Notes: a model not told the origin generated them from the sequence alone. A stretch of DNA of 64,000 nt from Dyella telluris (GCF_014297575.1 NZ_CP060412.1:3968001-4032000), one strand, 5' to 3'. Positions 1 to 8,224 are shown, counted from the first letter of the stretch. Translations and numbers: made by a program.

Positions 1-373
1 GTGCAAAACAGGCAAACGCGGTGGCTACGCGGGCATCCCTGGAAGTTTCCGTTTCCAGCAGTTTCAGCACCAGCAGGCCGGTGACCAGGGCGGCGCCCGG
101 TTCGCGGCCGAACAGCGTGTCGTAGTGAAACACCACGGCCGCCGCCAGCAGCGCGGCCAACGGAAGCTTGAAGTAGGACGGCGCGCGCCCGGCGTGCCGG
201 CTGCGTTGCCACCAGCGCAAGCCCAGCGTGGCCGCGGATGCCAGCGTGAGCCACCACGGCAGGTGTGACGCGTGCACGCCGAGCACCACGGCAATGGTGA
301 TGCAAAGCAGATCGAACGGTCGCTGTTCGAGCGGAGGCTGGTGTTTGCGTCGAAACAGCCGCAAGCGGATCAC
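1..373 (-). CDS. TgpA-type transglutaminase, N-terminal fragment (runs off the window)
   Basis: Only the first 124 codons are in the window. The GTG start overlaps the stop of the DUF58 gene (GTGA), so the two are probably translationally coupled. The visible part begins with a short basic segment (RLRLFRRKH) and then two or three hydrophobic stretches, with the motif FGREPGAALVTGLLVLKLLE, which resembles the membrane part of the DUF3488/TgpA family. In that family a periplasmic transglutaminase core follows several membrane helices; that core is outside the window. The order MoxR, DUF58, TgpA is the usual one for this cluster. The assignment rests on context plus this N-terminal resemblance. 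The physiological role is not settled for most members. Confidence 0.75.
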   Translation of the reverse strand, partial: MIRLRLFRRKHQPPLEQRPFDLLCITIAVVLGVHASHLPWWLTLASAATLGLRWWQRSRHAGRAPSYFKLPLAALLAAAVVFHYDTLFGREPGAALVTGLLVLKLLETETSRDARVATAFACFA

Positions 374-1326
374 GGCAGGCGCGCCAGCGCATTCATGCAG
401 TGCGCGTAGTGGCTGCGGCCGTGGCCGAGGCCGATGTCTTCATTGGGCAGCCAGAGACTGGTGGGGCGCCCGACGGCTTCGGCTTCGCCCAGCCAGCGGG
501 CCAGGCGTGCAATGCGCATGTCGGGAACAAGCTGCGAGAGCTGCCGCCAGTCCAGCCGCCATTCCTCCTGCGCCTCGGGTTGCTCGAAATCTTTTACCAA
601 TAGATTCTCGTGGCGGGCGCTGTGTTTCCATGCGATGTGGCGCTGCGGATCGCCGGCGCGATAGCTACGCAACGCAGCGACGTCCTCACCCTGATGCAGG
701 CGTTGCTGCTTTCCCTCGTCGGACGGCAGCACCGGTGGTGGGCCGCCCGTTTCGGGGCGGGGCCAGACCAGCACGGACTGGTCCGGGTGGGTCCAGCTCC
801 ATGCGAGGAACAGTCCCAGCGGCCAGGAGCTCCACAGCTTGATGCGCGGCAACGGCTGCCAGCCTCGATGTTCGGTGGGCAGGCTCATCGACACCACGAC
901 CTCGCCGTGCGTCCCCACCGAAAAGGCTTCGGCCTGGCCGTCCATTTCCGCGTGGATTGACGCATGTGCGTGGTCGCCACCCGTAAACACCAGTTGCAAC
1001 ACCATCGGTTCGCCGGCAATGGCATGTCCGTGGCGGATGCTGGTGAGGCGCAGGCCGTTCAGGCTGCGAAACGCCACCAGCATGCTTGCGGACGTGGTGG
1101 CCCCCAACAGGCAGGTCAGCATCAGCGCAGCATTGTTGGTGTAGTTCAACGCACCCAGCAGCATCACCAGCAGCAGTACGGTGAAGGCACCACCGAAACC
1201 GGTGGGCACGATGTAGATGCGTCGGCGATGCAGCATGATGGGCAGGCTCTCCCGTCGCCGGAAGCGTGTGAGTGCCGGCAGGCGCCGCTCCGCCCAGAGC
1301 CGGAAGCGACGAATCGCCTCTTGCAT
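370..1326 (-). CDS. DUF58 domain-containing protein
   Basis: A 318-residue protein of the DUF58 family, whose C-terminal half has a von Willebrand factor A-like fold. The chosen ATG shares one base with the stop of the upstream MoxR gene (TGATG); an open frame extends further upstream but would lie inside moxR. After a basic N-terminus there are two hydrophobic segments at about residues 30-75 (PTGFGGAFTVLLL and NNAALMLTCLLGA), so it is likely anchored in the inner membrane. The later motif LRSYRAGDPQRHIAWKHSAR is typical of the family. Members are commonly encoded between a MoxR ATPase and a transglutaminase, as here, and probably work with the ATPase in maturing or assembling a partner; the exact substrate is unknown. 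Confidence 0.85.
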   Translation of the reverse strand: MQEAIRRFRLWAERRLPALTRFRRRESLPIMLHRRRIYIVPTGFGGAFTVLLLVMLLGALNYTNNAALMLTCLLGATTSASMLVAFRSLNGLRLTSIRHGHAIAGEPMVLQLVFTGGDHAHASIHAEMDGQAEAFSVGTHGEVVVSMSLPTEHRGWQPLPRIKLWSSWPLGLFLAWSWTHPDQSVLVWPRPETGGPPPVLPSDEGKQQRLHQGEDVAALRSYRAGDPQRHIAWKHSARHENLLVKDFEQPEAQEEWRLDWRQLSQLVPDMRIARLARWLGEAEAVGRPTSLWLPNEDIGLGHGRSHYAHCMNALARLP

Positions 1327-2267
1327 CAATTCACCGCGACATCGGCAAGCAGGCTGCGCGCGAGGCTGTCGCCGCTGGCGCCACGCGTGGTGACCAGTCG
1401 ATGGGCGGCCAGCGGCACGAACAGAGCCTGGATGTCTTCGGGCAACACGTGCTGGCGCCCGCTGAGGAAGGCCCATGCGCGCGCCGCGCCGAGCAGGGCA
1501 AGGCCGGCGCGCGGCGACAGGCCCACGCGTACATCGGCGTGGCGCCGACTGGCTGCTAGCAGTGCCTGCAGGTAGTCGAGCAAGGCGCCGCTGGCCGTTA
1601 CCGCCTGTGCGTGGCGCGAAAGCTCCGCCAAGGCATCGGCATCCAGTTGAGGGGTGAGCTGGGCGAGCAGATCGCGGCGGTCGCTGCCGGTGAGCAGCGC
1701 GCGTTCGGCGGTGGCGTCGGGGTAGTCGAGCGAAACGCGCAGCATGAAGCGGTCCAGCTGCGAATCGGGCAACGGGAAAGTGCCAGCGAGGTCCAGCGGG
1801 TTCTGTGTGGCGACCACGAAGAAAGGCTGCGGCAGTATGTGCGTCTGGCCGTCCACGGTGACCTGGCCTTCTGCCATGGCTTCGAGCAGGGCGCTCTGGG
1901 TCTTCGGCGTGGCGCGGTTGATTTCGTCGGCCAGCAGCAGGCCGGTGAAGATCGGGCCGGGGTGGAAGCGGAACTGCCCCGTCTCTCGCTCGTACACGCT
2001 CACTCCGATAATGTCGGAGGGCAGCAGGTCGCTGGTGAACTGCACGCGCTGGAAATCCAGCGCGAAGGAAGCCGCCAGTGCATGGGCGAGGGTGGTCTTG
2101 CCCACGCCGGGTACGTCTTCGAGTAGAAGGTGGCCGCCTGCCAGCAGGCAGGTGAAGGCCAGCTTGACCTGGCGTGGCTTGCCCAGCAGCACGCGATTGA
2201 CCTGGGCCATGGCGGCATCCAGGCGCGTGCGTAGCGATTCATCGTGCAGCGGAGTAATGGCGGACAT
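1326..2267 (-). CDS. MoxR-family AAA+ ATPase
   Basis: A 313-residue AAA+ ATPase of the MoxR group, chaperone-like proteins thought to help metal insertion or complex assembly. The Walker A motif GVGKTT is at residues 54-59, and a Walker B-type LLADEINR segment is followed by the typical TPKTQSALLEAMAE stretch. A sensor-type FFVVATQNP motif is also present. The start at 2267 gives the normal family N-terminus (MSAITPLHDESLRTRL); an in-frame extension to 2393 has no family resemblance and would overlap the divergent glycosyltransferase gene. No strong ribosome binding site precedes the chosen ATG, so the start is less certain than the identity. It heads a three-gene unit with the DUF58 and TgpA-like genes. 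Confidence 0.9.
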   Translation of the reverse strand: MSAITPLHDESLRTRLDAAMAQVNRVLLGKPRQVKLAFTCLLAGGHLLLEDVPGVGKTTLAHALAASFALDFQRVQFTSDLLPSDIIGVSVYERETGQFRFHPGPIFTGLLLADEINRATPKTQSALLEAMAEGQVTVDGQTHILPQPFFVVATQNPLDLAGTFPLPDSQLDRFMLRVSLDYPDATAERALLTGSDRRDLLAQLTPQLDADALAELSRHAQAVTASGALLDYLQALLAASRRHADVRVGLSPRAGLALLGAARAWAFLSGRQHVLPEDIQALFVPLAAHRLVTTRGASGDSLARSLLADVAVN

Positions 2268-2307
2268 GGGGTTCTGGCGAGAGGGAGAAGGGAGCGGGGC
2301 AGGGCTC

Positions 2308-3903
2308 ATGCGGGACGCCCGCAGTGTAGTCCCGGGTCTTGCGCGCTGGCGAGCCGTCTTCGTGACCGCTTTCGCACTGCTCTGCATCATCAAGCTGATG
2401 CTCGCCGCAACGCTGTCGCCCTTTGGTGATGAGGCGTTCTACTGGCAGGAGAGCCGTCACCTTGCCTGGGGCTACAGCGACCTGCCGCCGCTCACGGCCT
2501 GGTTGATCCATGTCGGCGAAGCGGTGGCCGGGCACAGCGTGCTTGGCATGCGCTGGCCCTTCCTGCTGATCGGCAGCACATTGCCGTGGCTGGTGCGCAG
2601 TTTTGCCCGTGAGGCATTCGACGAACGCGTCGGCTGGCAGGCCGCCTTGCTTTGCCTCGCGCTGCCGCTGGGTGGCAGCCTGGGTGTGCTCGCCTTGCCG
2701 GATGTGCCACTCACGGTGGCGATCATGCTGGCGCTGCTGGCATTGATGGGCGCGCTGGATCGCGACGGCTGGCGCGATTGGCTGATGCTTGGCCTGTCGC
2801 TGGGTGTTTGCTGGCTGACCCACTATCGCGCCGCGATGCCCATGTTGGCCGGCCTGCTGTTCTGCGCGCTGACGCCGCGAGGCCGCCTGCAGTGGAGGCG
2901 CCCGGGTTTGTGGCTGGCGTTGGGCGTCTCGGCGCTGGGTTTGATCCCCGTGCTCGTATCGAACTGGCAGCAGCATGGCGCGGGCGTGGCGTTTCAGCTG
3001 GTGGAGCGCAACCCCTGGCAATTCCATGCCGATGCGCTGGTGCAGCCACTGGAACAGGCGGTGGCGTGTACGCCCTTGCTGTACGCGTTGCTGCTCTGGG
3101 CGGCGTGGCAAAGCTGGCGTCGTCGGGGCGAGGGGCGCCCGTGGGATGTCATCGCCGTGGTTTCCTGTTGCTTCTTTGGCGTGTATTTCGTGCTGGGTCT
3201 GTTCGCGGATGACCTGCGTTTCCGCGCGCACTGGCCGCTGCCGGGCTATCTCCCTTTGCTTGCGACTTTGCCGGTGCTGTTGCGCGCGCAATCGCCCTTG
3301 CGCAAAGGCTGGCTGGTAGCGGCTTTCGCCATGGCGGGGATGGGGCACCTGTTTGGCCTGACCTATCTGGGTCTGGCTGCCACTGATCGTGGCGCCGTCG
3401 TGCTCGACGGCATGAAGGCGTTCCCTGCGCGCTTCGTTGGCTGGCGCGAGAGCGGAGACATGGCCAGGCAACTGATCGATACGCACGGCGGCGTGCTGGT
3501 GGCGGACAACTTCATGCTGGCGGCGGAGATCGACTTTCAGCTGGATGGCCGCGTGCCGGTGTATGCGCTGGATAGCCCGCTCAACACCAAGCATGGGCGC
3601 GCGCCGCAACTGGCCATCTGGCAGCTCGACGAAGCCGCGCTGCACCGTGTGCAGGGTGGTCGGCCCATGCTGCTGGCGGTGGATGAAACCGCGTTGCCCG
3701 AGCGGATGCGGGCGGAGTGGCTGGGCTCCCTGTGCGCACGCATTGATGACCTGCAACCGATGCGGCGGCTTGATCTGTTCAACGGTCGTCGGCGCATCGC
3801 CTTCTATGCGGGAAGGGTGCCAGCATCGCCGCCGATCAAACCGGAGAGGCGCGAGGCGTGCCCGATCCTGCTGCGTGCCGTGGAGGCGGGGGCGTTGCGC
3901 TGA
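2308..3903 (+). CDS. GT39/ArnT-like membrane glycosyltransferase
   Basis: A 531-residue polytopic membrane protein resembling the PMT_2/GT39 family, which transfers sugars from polyprenyl-phosphate donors at the periplasmic face of the inner membrane. The acidic pair Asp41-Glu42 in FGDEAFYW and the following WGYSDLPPLTAWL match the first periplasmic loop signature of ArnT-like enzymes. About ten hydrophobic segments follow, and the last 150 residues form a soluble tail. The ATG at 2308 is preceded by a GGAGCGGGGCAGG purine stretch; an open frame reaching to 1744 is antisense to moxR and is rejected as coding. It is divergent from moxR with only 40 bases between the starts. Donor and acceptor cannot be read from the sequence; lipid A, glycan lipids or proteins are all possible. 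Confidence 0.8.
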   Translation: MRDARSVVPGLARWRAVFVTAFALLCIIKLMLAATLSPFGDEAFYWQESRHLAWGYSDLPPLTAWLIHVGEAVAGHSVLGMRWPFLLIGSTLPWLVRSFAREAFDERVGWQAALLCLALPLGGSLGVLALPDVPLTVAIMLALLALMGALDRDGWRDWLMLGLSLGVCWLTHYRAAMPMLAGLLFCALTPRGRLQWRRPGLWLALGVSALGLIPVLVSNWQQHGAGVAFQLVERNPWQFHADALVQPLEQAVACTPLLYALLLWAAWQSWRRRGEGRPWDVIAVVSCCFFGVYFVLGLFADDLRFRAHWPLPGYLPLLATLPVLLRAQSPLRKGWLVAAFAMAGMGHLFGLTYLGLAATDRGAVVLDGMKAFPARFVGWRESGDMARQLIDTHGGVLVADNFMLAAEIDFQLDGRVPVYALDSPLNTKHGRAPQLAIWQLDEAALHRVQGGRPMLLAVDETALPERMRAEWLGSLCARIDDLQPMRRLDLFNGRRRIAFYAGRVPASPPIKPERREACPILLRAVEAGALR

Positions 3904-3909
3904 ACAGCG

Positions 3910-4494
3910 TCAGGGCAGGGCGATGCCCGCCTCGCGCAGCAATCGCGTCAGTGCGATCAGCGGCAGGCCGATAAGTGCCGACGGATCCTCATTGTCGATG
4001 CGCTCGAACAGGCTGATGCCGAGCCCTTCGCACTTGAAACTGCCGGCGCAGTCCAGCGGCTGTTCGCGCTCGATGTAGCGCGCGATTTCCTCCGGCGACA
4101 GGCTGCGGAACATCACCACGGTGTGATCGACGTGCAAGCGATCCTGTCCCGTGCGCGTGTCGTGCAGGCACAGCGCGGTGTGGAAATGCACGGCATGGCC
4201 GGAGCTGGCGGTCAGCTGGGCGCGGGCGCGTTCGGGTGTGCCGGGTTTGTCGAGCACCACGCCGGCCAGTTCGGCGACCTGGTCGGAGCCGATCACCAGC
4301 GCGTCCTCCAACCCATCGGCGGCGGCGCGCGCCTTGGCGATGGCCAGGCGCAGGGCCCGCTCGCGGGGCGTTTCATCGGGAAGCGGCGCTTCGTCCACGC
4401 CGGGCGCCCGCTGCTGGAAGTCGGCATAAAGGCGGCGCAGCAGCTCGGCGCGGTAGCGCGAGGTGGAGCCGAGCACCAGGCTGGGCACGCTCAT
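3910..4494 (-). CDS. yceF: Maf/YceF nucleotide pyrophosphatase (7-methyl-GTP type)
   Basis: A 194-residue Maf-family protein. The N-terminus (SLVLGSTSRYRAELL), the GSDQV motif, the CAGSFKCEGLGISLFE stretch and the DPSALIGLPL segment line up closely with E. coli YceF, which hydrolyses 7-methyl-GTP to the monophosphate and is thought to keep modified nucleotides out of RNA. The length is normal for the family. Its ATG overlaps the stop of the upstream small membrane-protein gene by four bases (ATGA), suggesting coupling. It ends seven bases from the convergent glycosyltransferase gene. In E. coli yceF sits beside yceD-rpmF, and the same neighbourhood is kept here with the opposite orientation. 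YceF is favoured over YhdE because of the CAGSFK segment. Confidence 0.9.
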   Translation of the reverse strand: MSVPSLVLGSTSRYRAELLRRLYADFQQRAPGVDEAPLPDETPRERALRLAIAKARAAADGLEDALVIGSDQVAELAGVVLDKPGTPERARAQLTASSGHAVHFHTALCLHDTRTGQDRLHVDHTVVMFRSLSPEEIARYIEREQPLDCAGSFKCEGLGISLFERIDNEDPSALIGLPLIALTRLLREAGIALP

Positions 4495-4946
4495 GCGTCG
4501 TGCTCCCGCCGCAGGTGTTCGCGCATGGCGCTATCCAGATCATGCTGGGCGCGATCCAGGGCGGCCAGCAGGGGGCGCAGGCGGTTACGCGTTTCATTCA
4601 TGGATGAGACGGTGCTGTCCAGTTCGTCCTGAGATGCCCGGGGCGCCTTGTCGCGGATCCAGATGCGCTGCTGCAACAGCGAGCGAAGGCCTGCGTCGAT
4701 GGCGTGGCGCGCTTCCTGTTCGCTGGAGGCCGGCAGGTCGGGATTCAATGACATCACCGCGTGCGCCTGTTGCAGGCCGGCCCTGCAGGTCTTGAGATCG
4801 GCTTCCAGTTTGTCGGCCAGCTCCAGCAGCTGGAGCAGGCTGGCAGCCCGGCGATCGGCGCGTCGGCGGTAGGCCAGGCCAGCGCCGACCAGGATCGCGG
4901 CAAGCACCGCCAGGGCGGCAAAGCCGGGGATCAGGTAGGAGTTCAC
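4491..4946 (-). CDS. Small membrane-anchored helical protein, function unknown
   Basis: I do not recognise a family. With the GTG start at 4946 the product has 151 residues: a hydrophobic segment at about residues 7-26 (IPGFAALAVLAAILVGAGLAY), then a basic RRRADRR stop-transfer stretch, then a long charged region rich in Leu, Ala, Glu and Arg that looks alpha-helical and possibly coiled-coil. A longer version from a TTG at 5006 is possible but adds an unlikely Trp- and Arg-rich leader. Its stop overlaps the start of yceF by four bases, so the two are probably co-translated. One transmembrane anchor with a cytoplasmic helical domain is the simplest topology. No catalytic motif is visible. Confidence 0.6.
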   Translation of the reverse strand: MNSYLIPGFAALAVLAAILVGAGLAYRRRADRRAASLLQLLELADKLEADLKTCRAGLQQAHAVMSLNPDLPASSEQEARHAIDAGLRSLLQQRIWIRDKAPRASQDELDSTVSSMNETRNRLRPLLAALDRAQHDLDSAMREHLRREHDA

Positions 4947-5043
4947 GGGGCGGCAGACTCGCGGAAAGTTGGCCCAAAGTCTGCCGTACCGAGGCCATTC
5001 AGGCAAAATACGCGTTTACGGTGGTTGCAGGGCAATCCACCCG

Positions 5044-5072
5044 TTGACTTCAACACGTTGTAATCCTAAGAT
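5044..5072 (+). promoter_or_regulatory. Sigma70-like promoter at the yceD start
   Basis: TTGACT, a 17-base spacer and TAAGAT. The -10 box ends only three bases before the first yceD ATG, so transcription would start at or just after the first start codon; see the finding on a possible leaderless message. Confidence 0.5.
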
Positions 5073-5075
5073 TTC

Positions 5076-5600
5076 ATGTCTATGTCCGTGACACTGCCAG
5101 AGTCCGTGGACGCTTGGCGCATGGTCTCGGCGCGGCGTTCGTTCCAGGGGGAATTGCCCGTGGTCGCCATGAAGCGACTGGGCGAGGCCCTGGCCAGTAC
5201 GGAAGGAACGGCGCAATACGAGCTGGATTTTGGTCGGGACGAGTTTGGTACGGCGTACCTCGATGTCCGCGTCCAGGCTCCGCTCACGCTGACATGCCAG
5301 CGCTCCTTGGAGCCGTTTGTGTTGCCCCTGACGGTCGATAGCCGGCTTGGGTTGATCCGTTTCGAGCGCGAAGAAGCGGCCTTGCCGCCGAATGTCGAGC
5401 CGTTGCTGGTCGCCGACGACGGCAAGCTGAGTCTGCTGGACGTCATCGAAGACGAATTGTTGTTGGCGCTGCCGTTGATCCCGATCAACCCGGACAGCGT
5501 GTTGCCTGAAGAAGTAGAAGGTCCCGGGCCGGAGGAATCCTCCAGTGAGGGGCGTCCCGATAACCCGTTCGCGGTTTTGCGCGAACTCAAGAAACGTTGA
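5076..5600 (+). CDS. yceD: YceD/DUF177 family protein (23S rRNA accumulation protein)
   Basis: A 174-residue DUF177 protein, encoded just upstream of rpmF as in most bacteria. E. coli and plant homologues are needed for normal 23S rRNA accumulation. The core LTCQRSLEPF, the segment LSLLDVIEDELLLALPL and the C-terminal NPFAVLRELKKR match the family. The CxxC pair present in E. coli YceD is reduced here to one cysteine (CQRS). Two ATGs lie at 5076 and 5082 and neither has a clear ribosome binding site; a good promoter lies immediately before the first, so the second may be used from a leaderless transcript. It is separated from rpmF by 18 bases and is certainly co-transcribed with it. Confidence 0.92.
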   Translation: MSMSVTLPESVDAWRMVSARRSFQGELPVVAMKRLGEALASTEGTAQYELDFGRDEFGTAYLDVRVQAPLTLTCQRSLEPFVLPLTVDSRLGLIRFEREEAALPPNVEPLLVADDGKLSLLDVIEDELLLALPLIPINPDSVLPEEVEGPGPEESSSEGRPDNPFAVLRELKKR

Positions 5601-5618
5601 TTTAGCTGGAGATTCGCC

Positions 5619-5813
5619 ATGGCCGTTGCCAAGAGCCGCAAGACCCCGTCCACCCGCGGCATGCGTCGTTCGCACGATGCGCTGAAGACCGTGCAGCTGG
5701 CCACCGATCCGACCAGTGGCGAGGTGCACCTGCGCCATCACGTCACCAAGGATGGCTACTACCGCGGTAAGAAGGTCATCGACACCAACACCTCGGTGCC
5801 TGAAGAGGATTGA
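5619..5813 (+). CDS. rpmF: 50S ribosomal protein L32
   Basis: A 64-residue basic protein starting [21 protein letters not shown], the standard L32 N-terminus. L32 is a small protein of the large ribosomal subunit located near the peptide exit region. This version has no cysteines, so it is the zinc-independent type rather than the zinc-ribbon type. A GCTGGAGATTCGCC leader supplies a reasonable ribosome binding site. It follows yceD as in other proteobacteria and is followed by a probable intrinsic terminator, which would separate it from fabH. No plsX lies between rpmF and fabH. Confidence 0.97.
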   Translation: MAVAKSRKTPSTRGMRRSHDALKTVQLATDPTSGEVHLRHHVTKDGYYRGKKVIDTNTSVPEED

Positions 5814-5843
5814 TCGTTCCCGCAAGGGATACGGTTCCGCATG

Positions 5844-5872
5844 GCGGCGCGATTTCGCGCCGCTTTGCGTTT
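5844..5872 (+). terminator. Probable rpmF terminator
   Basis: Eight-base-pair GC stem GCGGCGCG/CGCGCCGC with an ATTT loop, followed by TTTGCGTTT. Confidence 0.6.
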
Positions 5873-5963
5873 GTGCGATCACCCACGTAACGTTGGCGGT
5901 TTGGAGGCTGGCCCGGGCTCATCATGAGCGTCGCGCCCTCCTCATCCGTCGCATGGAAAGTTA

Positions 5964-6938
5964 ATGGCCCAGATCTACGCCCGCATCACCGGCACCGGCA
6001 GCGCGCTGCCCGAGCGAGTGGTGACCAACGCCGATCTCGAGAAGATCGTCGAGACCAGCGACGAATGGATTGTGTCGCGCACCGGCATTCAGCGCCGTCA
6101 CATTGCCGCTGAAGGCCAGACCACCGGCGATCTCGCCACCGAGGCCGCGGAGCGCGCCCTGGAGGCCGCCGGCGTCAAGGCGTCCGAGCTCGACCTGATC
6201 GTGCTGGGCACGACCACGCCGGACATCATTTTCCCGTCCACCGCCTGCCTTGTTCAGCACCGCCTGGGTGCCAATGGTTGCGCGGCGTTTGACGTCAACG
6301 CGGCTTGCTCGGGCTTCGTCTATGCCTTGGGCATCGCCGACAAGTTCATCCGTAGCGGCCAGTCCAAGAAGGTGCTGGTGATCGGCGCGGAAACGCTGAC
6401 CCGCATGATCGACTGGAACGAGCGCGAAACCTGCGTGCTGTTCGGCGACGGCGCGGGCGCGGTGGTGCTGGAAGCCTCGGAAGAGCCGGGCATCTACGCC
6501 ACGCTGCTGCATGCCGATGGCGGCTTCAAGCATCTGCTGTACAACCCGGTGGGCGTGTCGGCCGGCTTCAAGGACGAACCCAACCACGGCGTGCGCATCA
6601 ACATGGCCGGCCGTGAAGTGTTCAAGGTCGCCGTGAAGACGCTCGATTCGCTGGTCGATGAAACGCTGCAGGCCGCCGGCATGGACGAGTCGCAGATCGA
6701 CTGGCTGATTCCGCACCAGGCCAACCTGCGCATCATCGAAGCCACGGCCAAGCGCCTGAAGATGCCGATGGAGCAGGTGATCGTGACCGTGCAGGAGCAT
6801 GCCAATACCTCGTCGGGTTCCGTGCCGCTGGCGCTGGATTACGCCGTGCGCTCGGGCAAGGTGAAGCGCGGCCAGAACCTGCTGCTGGAAGCGTTCGGCG
6901 GTGGTTTCACCTGGGCGTCGGCGCTGCTGCGTTACTGA
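5964..6938 (+). CDS. fabH: 3-oxoacyl-ACP synthase III (KAS III)
   Basis: A 324-residue KAS III, which condenses acetyl-CoA (or another short acyl-CoA) with malonyl-ACP to start fatty acid synthesis. The catalytic triad is visible: Cys115 in NAACSGF, His251 in IPHQAN and Asn281 in HANTSSG. The GDGAGAVVLE stretch and the C-terminal FGGGFTWAS are typical. The ATG at 5964 follows a GGAAAG purine run by only a few bases. It is the first gene of the fab series here but is separated from fabD by a terminator and a repeat pair, so fabD probably has its own promoter. Confidence 0.97.
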   Translation: MAQIYARITGTGSALPERVVTNADLEKIVETSDEWIVSRTGIQRRHIAAEGQTTGDLATEAAERALEAAGVKASELDLIVLGTTTPDIIFPSTACLVQHRLGANGCAAFDVNAACSGFVYALGIADKFIRSGQSKKVLVIGAETLTRMIDWNERETCVLFGDGAGAVVLEASEEPGIYATLLHADGGFKHLLYNPVGVSAGFKDEPNHGVRINMAGREVFKVAVKTLDSLVDETLQAAGMDESQIDWLIPHQANLRIIEATAKRLKMPMEQVIVTVQEHANTSSGSVPLALDYAVRSGKVKRGQNLLLEAFGGGFTWASALLRY

Positions 6939-6963
6939 TCGCTGTTCATTGCCGTACGGAAGA

Positions 6964-6990
6964 AGAGCCGCCTGCATGGCGGCTTTTCTT
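6964..6990 (+). terminator. fabH intrinsic terminator
   Basis: Stem AGCCGCC/GGCGGCT with a five-base loop, preceded by A-rich sequence and followed by TTTCTTT, 28 bases after the fabH stop. Confidence 0.75.
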
Positions 6991-7038
6991 TGCCCGTCAC
7001 TCTGGTGCGGGCGCGAGGTGCTTGTGACTCTTTTGCTG

Positions 7039-7151
7039 GTCATTCCGGCGTAGGCCGGAATCCAGTAGCGATACGGATCGGCTCCTGCGAATGAATTTCA
7101 GGGCGACGACCATGAAAAGAGGCGCTGGATTCCGGCCTACGCCGGAATGAC
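7039..7151. repeat. REP-like inverted pair (27-bp arms)
   Basis: The arm at 7039-7065 and the arm at 7125-7151 are perfect reverse complements over 27 bases. Each arm contains its own imperfect palindrome, ATTCCGGC-GTAG-GCCGGAAT, so either can fold alone and the two can also pair across a 59-base middle. This is the architecture of a REP doublet or a small non-autonomous element mobilised by a RAYT-type transposase. No transposase gene is in the window and I saw no second copy here. Confidence 0.8.
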
Positions 7152-7276
7152 GGCTGAAATCAGGGTCTGGCCTCGCCGTGAAGGCGGTCAAATACCCATT
7201 TCCAGCCAAATACAGCTGCGTATGGCGGCGAATGCTGGCACCATTCCGTTTTTCGATTTCGGAAATCTCTTCATCC

Positions 7277-8224
7277 ATGACCCAGACCGCCGCCAACCTC
7301 GCTTTCGTTTTCCCGGGCCAGGGTTCGCAGTCCGTCGGCATGCTGGCCGAACTGGCCACCGCGCATCCGGAAGTGAAGGCTACGTTTGACGAGGCGTCGC
7401 AGGGCGCGGGTGTCGACCTGTGGGCGCTGAGCCAGCAGGGTCCGGAAGAAGATCTCAATCGCACGGAAAACACGCAGCCGGCCTTGCTGGCGGGCAGCGT
7501 GGCCGTGTGGCGCGTGTGGCAGAAGCTCGGCGGTACGCAGCCCGCGCAGCTGTCCGGCCACAGCCTGGGTGAATACAGCGCGCTGGTGTGCGCCGGTGCC
7601 CTGTCGCTGCATGATGCTGCCGCGCTGGTGGCTGAGCGCGGTCGCCTGATGCAGGCGGCGGTGCCGCCGGGCGTGGGTGCCATGGCGGCCATCCTGGGCG
7701 GCGACGATGCCCAGATCGCCGCGGTGTGCGAAGAAGTGGCGCAAGGGCAGGTGGTGTCGCCGGCCAATTTCAATTCGCCGGGCCAGCTCGTCATCGCGGG
7801 CAACGCCGAGGCAGTGGATCGCGCGCTGGCCAAGTTGGCAGAACAGGGTGTGAAGAAGGCCATCAAGCTGGCCGTGTCGGTGCCGTCGCACTGCGCGCTG
7901 ATGCGCGACGCCGCGGACCGCCTGGGCGAGCGCATGGCCTCCATCGCCTGGACGCTGCCTTCGATCCCGGTGGTGCAGAACGCCGAGGCCCGCAGCTACG
8001 GCACGCTGGAAGACATTCGCGGTGCACTGCAGCGCCAGCTCTACCTGCCGGTGCGCTGGACCGAATGCGTGCAGGCGCTGGTCGCCGGTGGTGCGACGCG
8101 CGTGGCCGAGGCGGGTCCGGGCAAGGTGCTGGCTGGCCTGATCAAGCGCATCGACAAGAGCGTCGAGGCTCGCGCCATCGGCACGCCGGCCGAGATGGAC
8201 GCCGCTCGTACCGAGTGGGCCTGA
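7277..8224 (+). CDS. fabD: Malonyl-CoA:ACP transacylase
   Basis: A 315-residue malonyltransferase that moves malonyl from CoA to acyl carrier protein. The nucleophile Ser95 is in GHSLGEY and the catalytic His205 in SVPSHCALM; the N-terminal FVFPGQGSQ motif is standard. The frame is open upstream to 7178, but the family N-terminus (MTQTAANLAFVFPGQG) sets the start at 7277. It is followed 71 bases later by fabG and probably shares a transcript with it. The upstream region carries a REP-like pair, which may affect the stability of the message but does not touch the coding sequence. Confidence 0.96.
   Translation: MTQTAANLAFVFPGQGSQSVGMLAELATAHPEVKATFDEASQGAGVDLWALSQQGPEEDLNRTENTQPALLAGSVAVWRVWQKLGGTQPAQLSGHSLGEYSALVCAGALSLHDAAALVAERGRLMQAAVPPGVGAMAAILGGDDAQIAAVCEEVAQGQVVSPANFNSPGQLVIAGNAEAVDRALAKLAEQGVKKAIKLAVSVPSHCALMRDAADRLGERMASIAWTLPSIPVVQNAEARSYGTLEDIRGALQRQLYLPVRWTECVQALVAGGATRVAEAGPGKVLAGLIKRIDKSVEARAIGTPAEMDAARTEWA

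Larger units (their letters stand above)
6939..7276. other. fabH-fabD intergenic region
   Basis: Contains the fabH terminator at its left end and a REP-like inverted pair in the middle. The last 125 bases, upstream of fabD, hold no recognisable gene and I could not pick a convincing promoter there. Confidence 0.6.

Noticed and set aside
1744..2307. Upstream extension of the GT39-like gene
   Set aside because: This part of the frame lies antisense to moxR; the glycosyltransferase N-terminus and its ribosome binding site begin at 2308.
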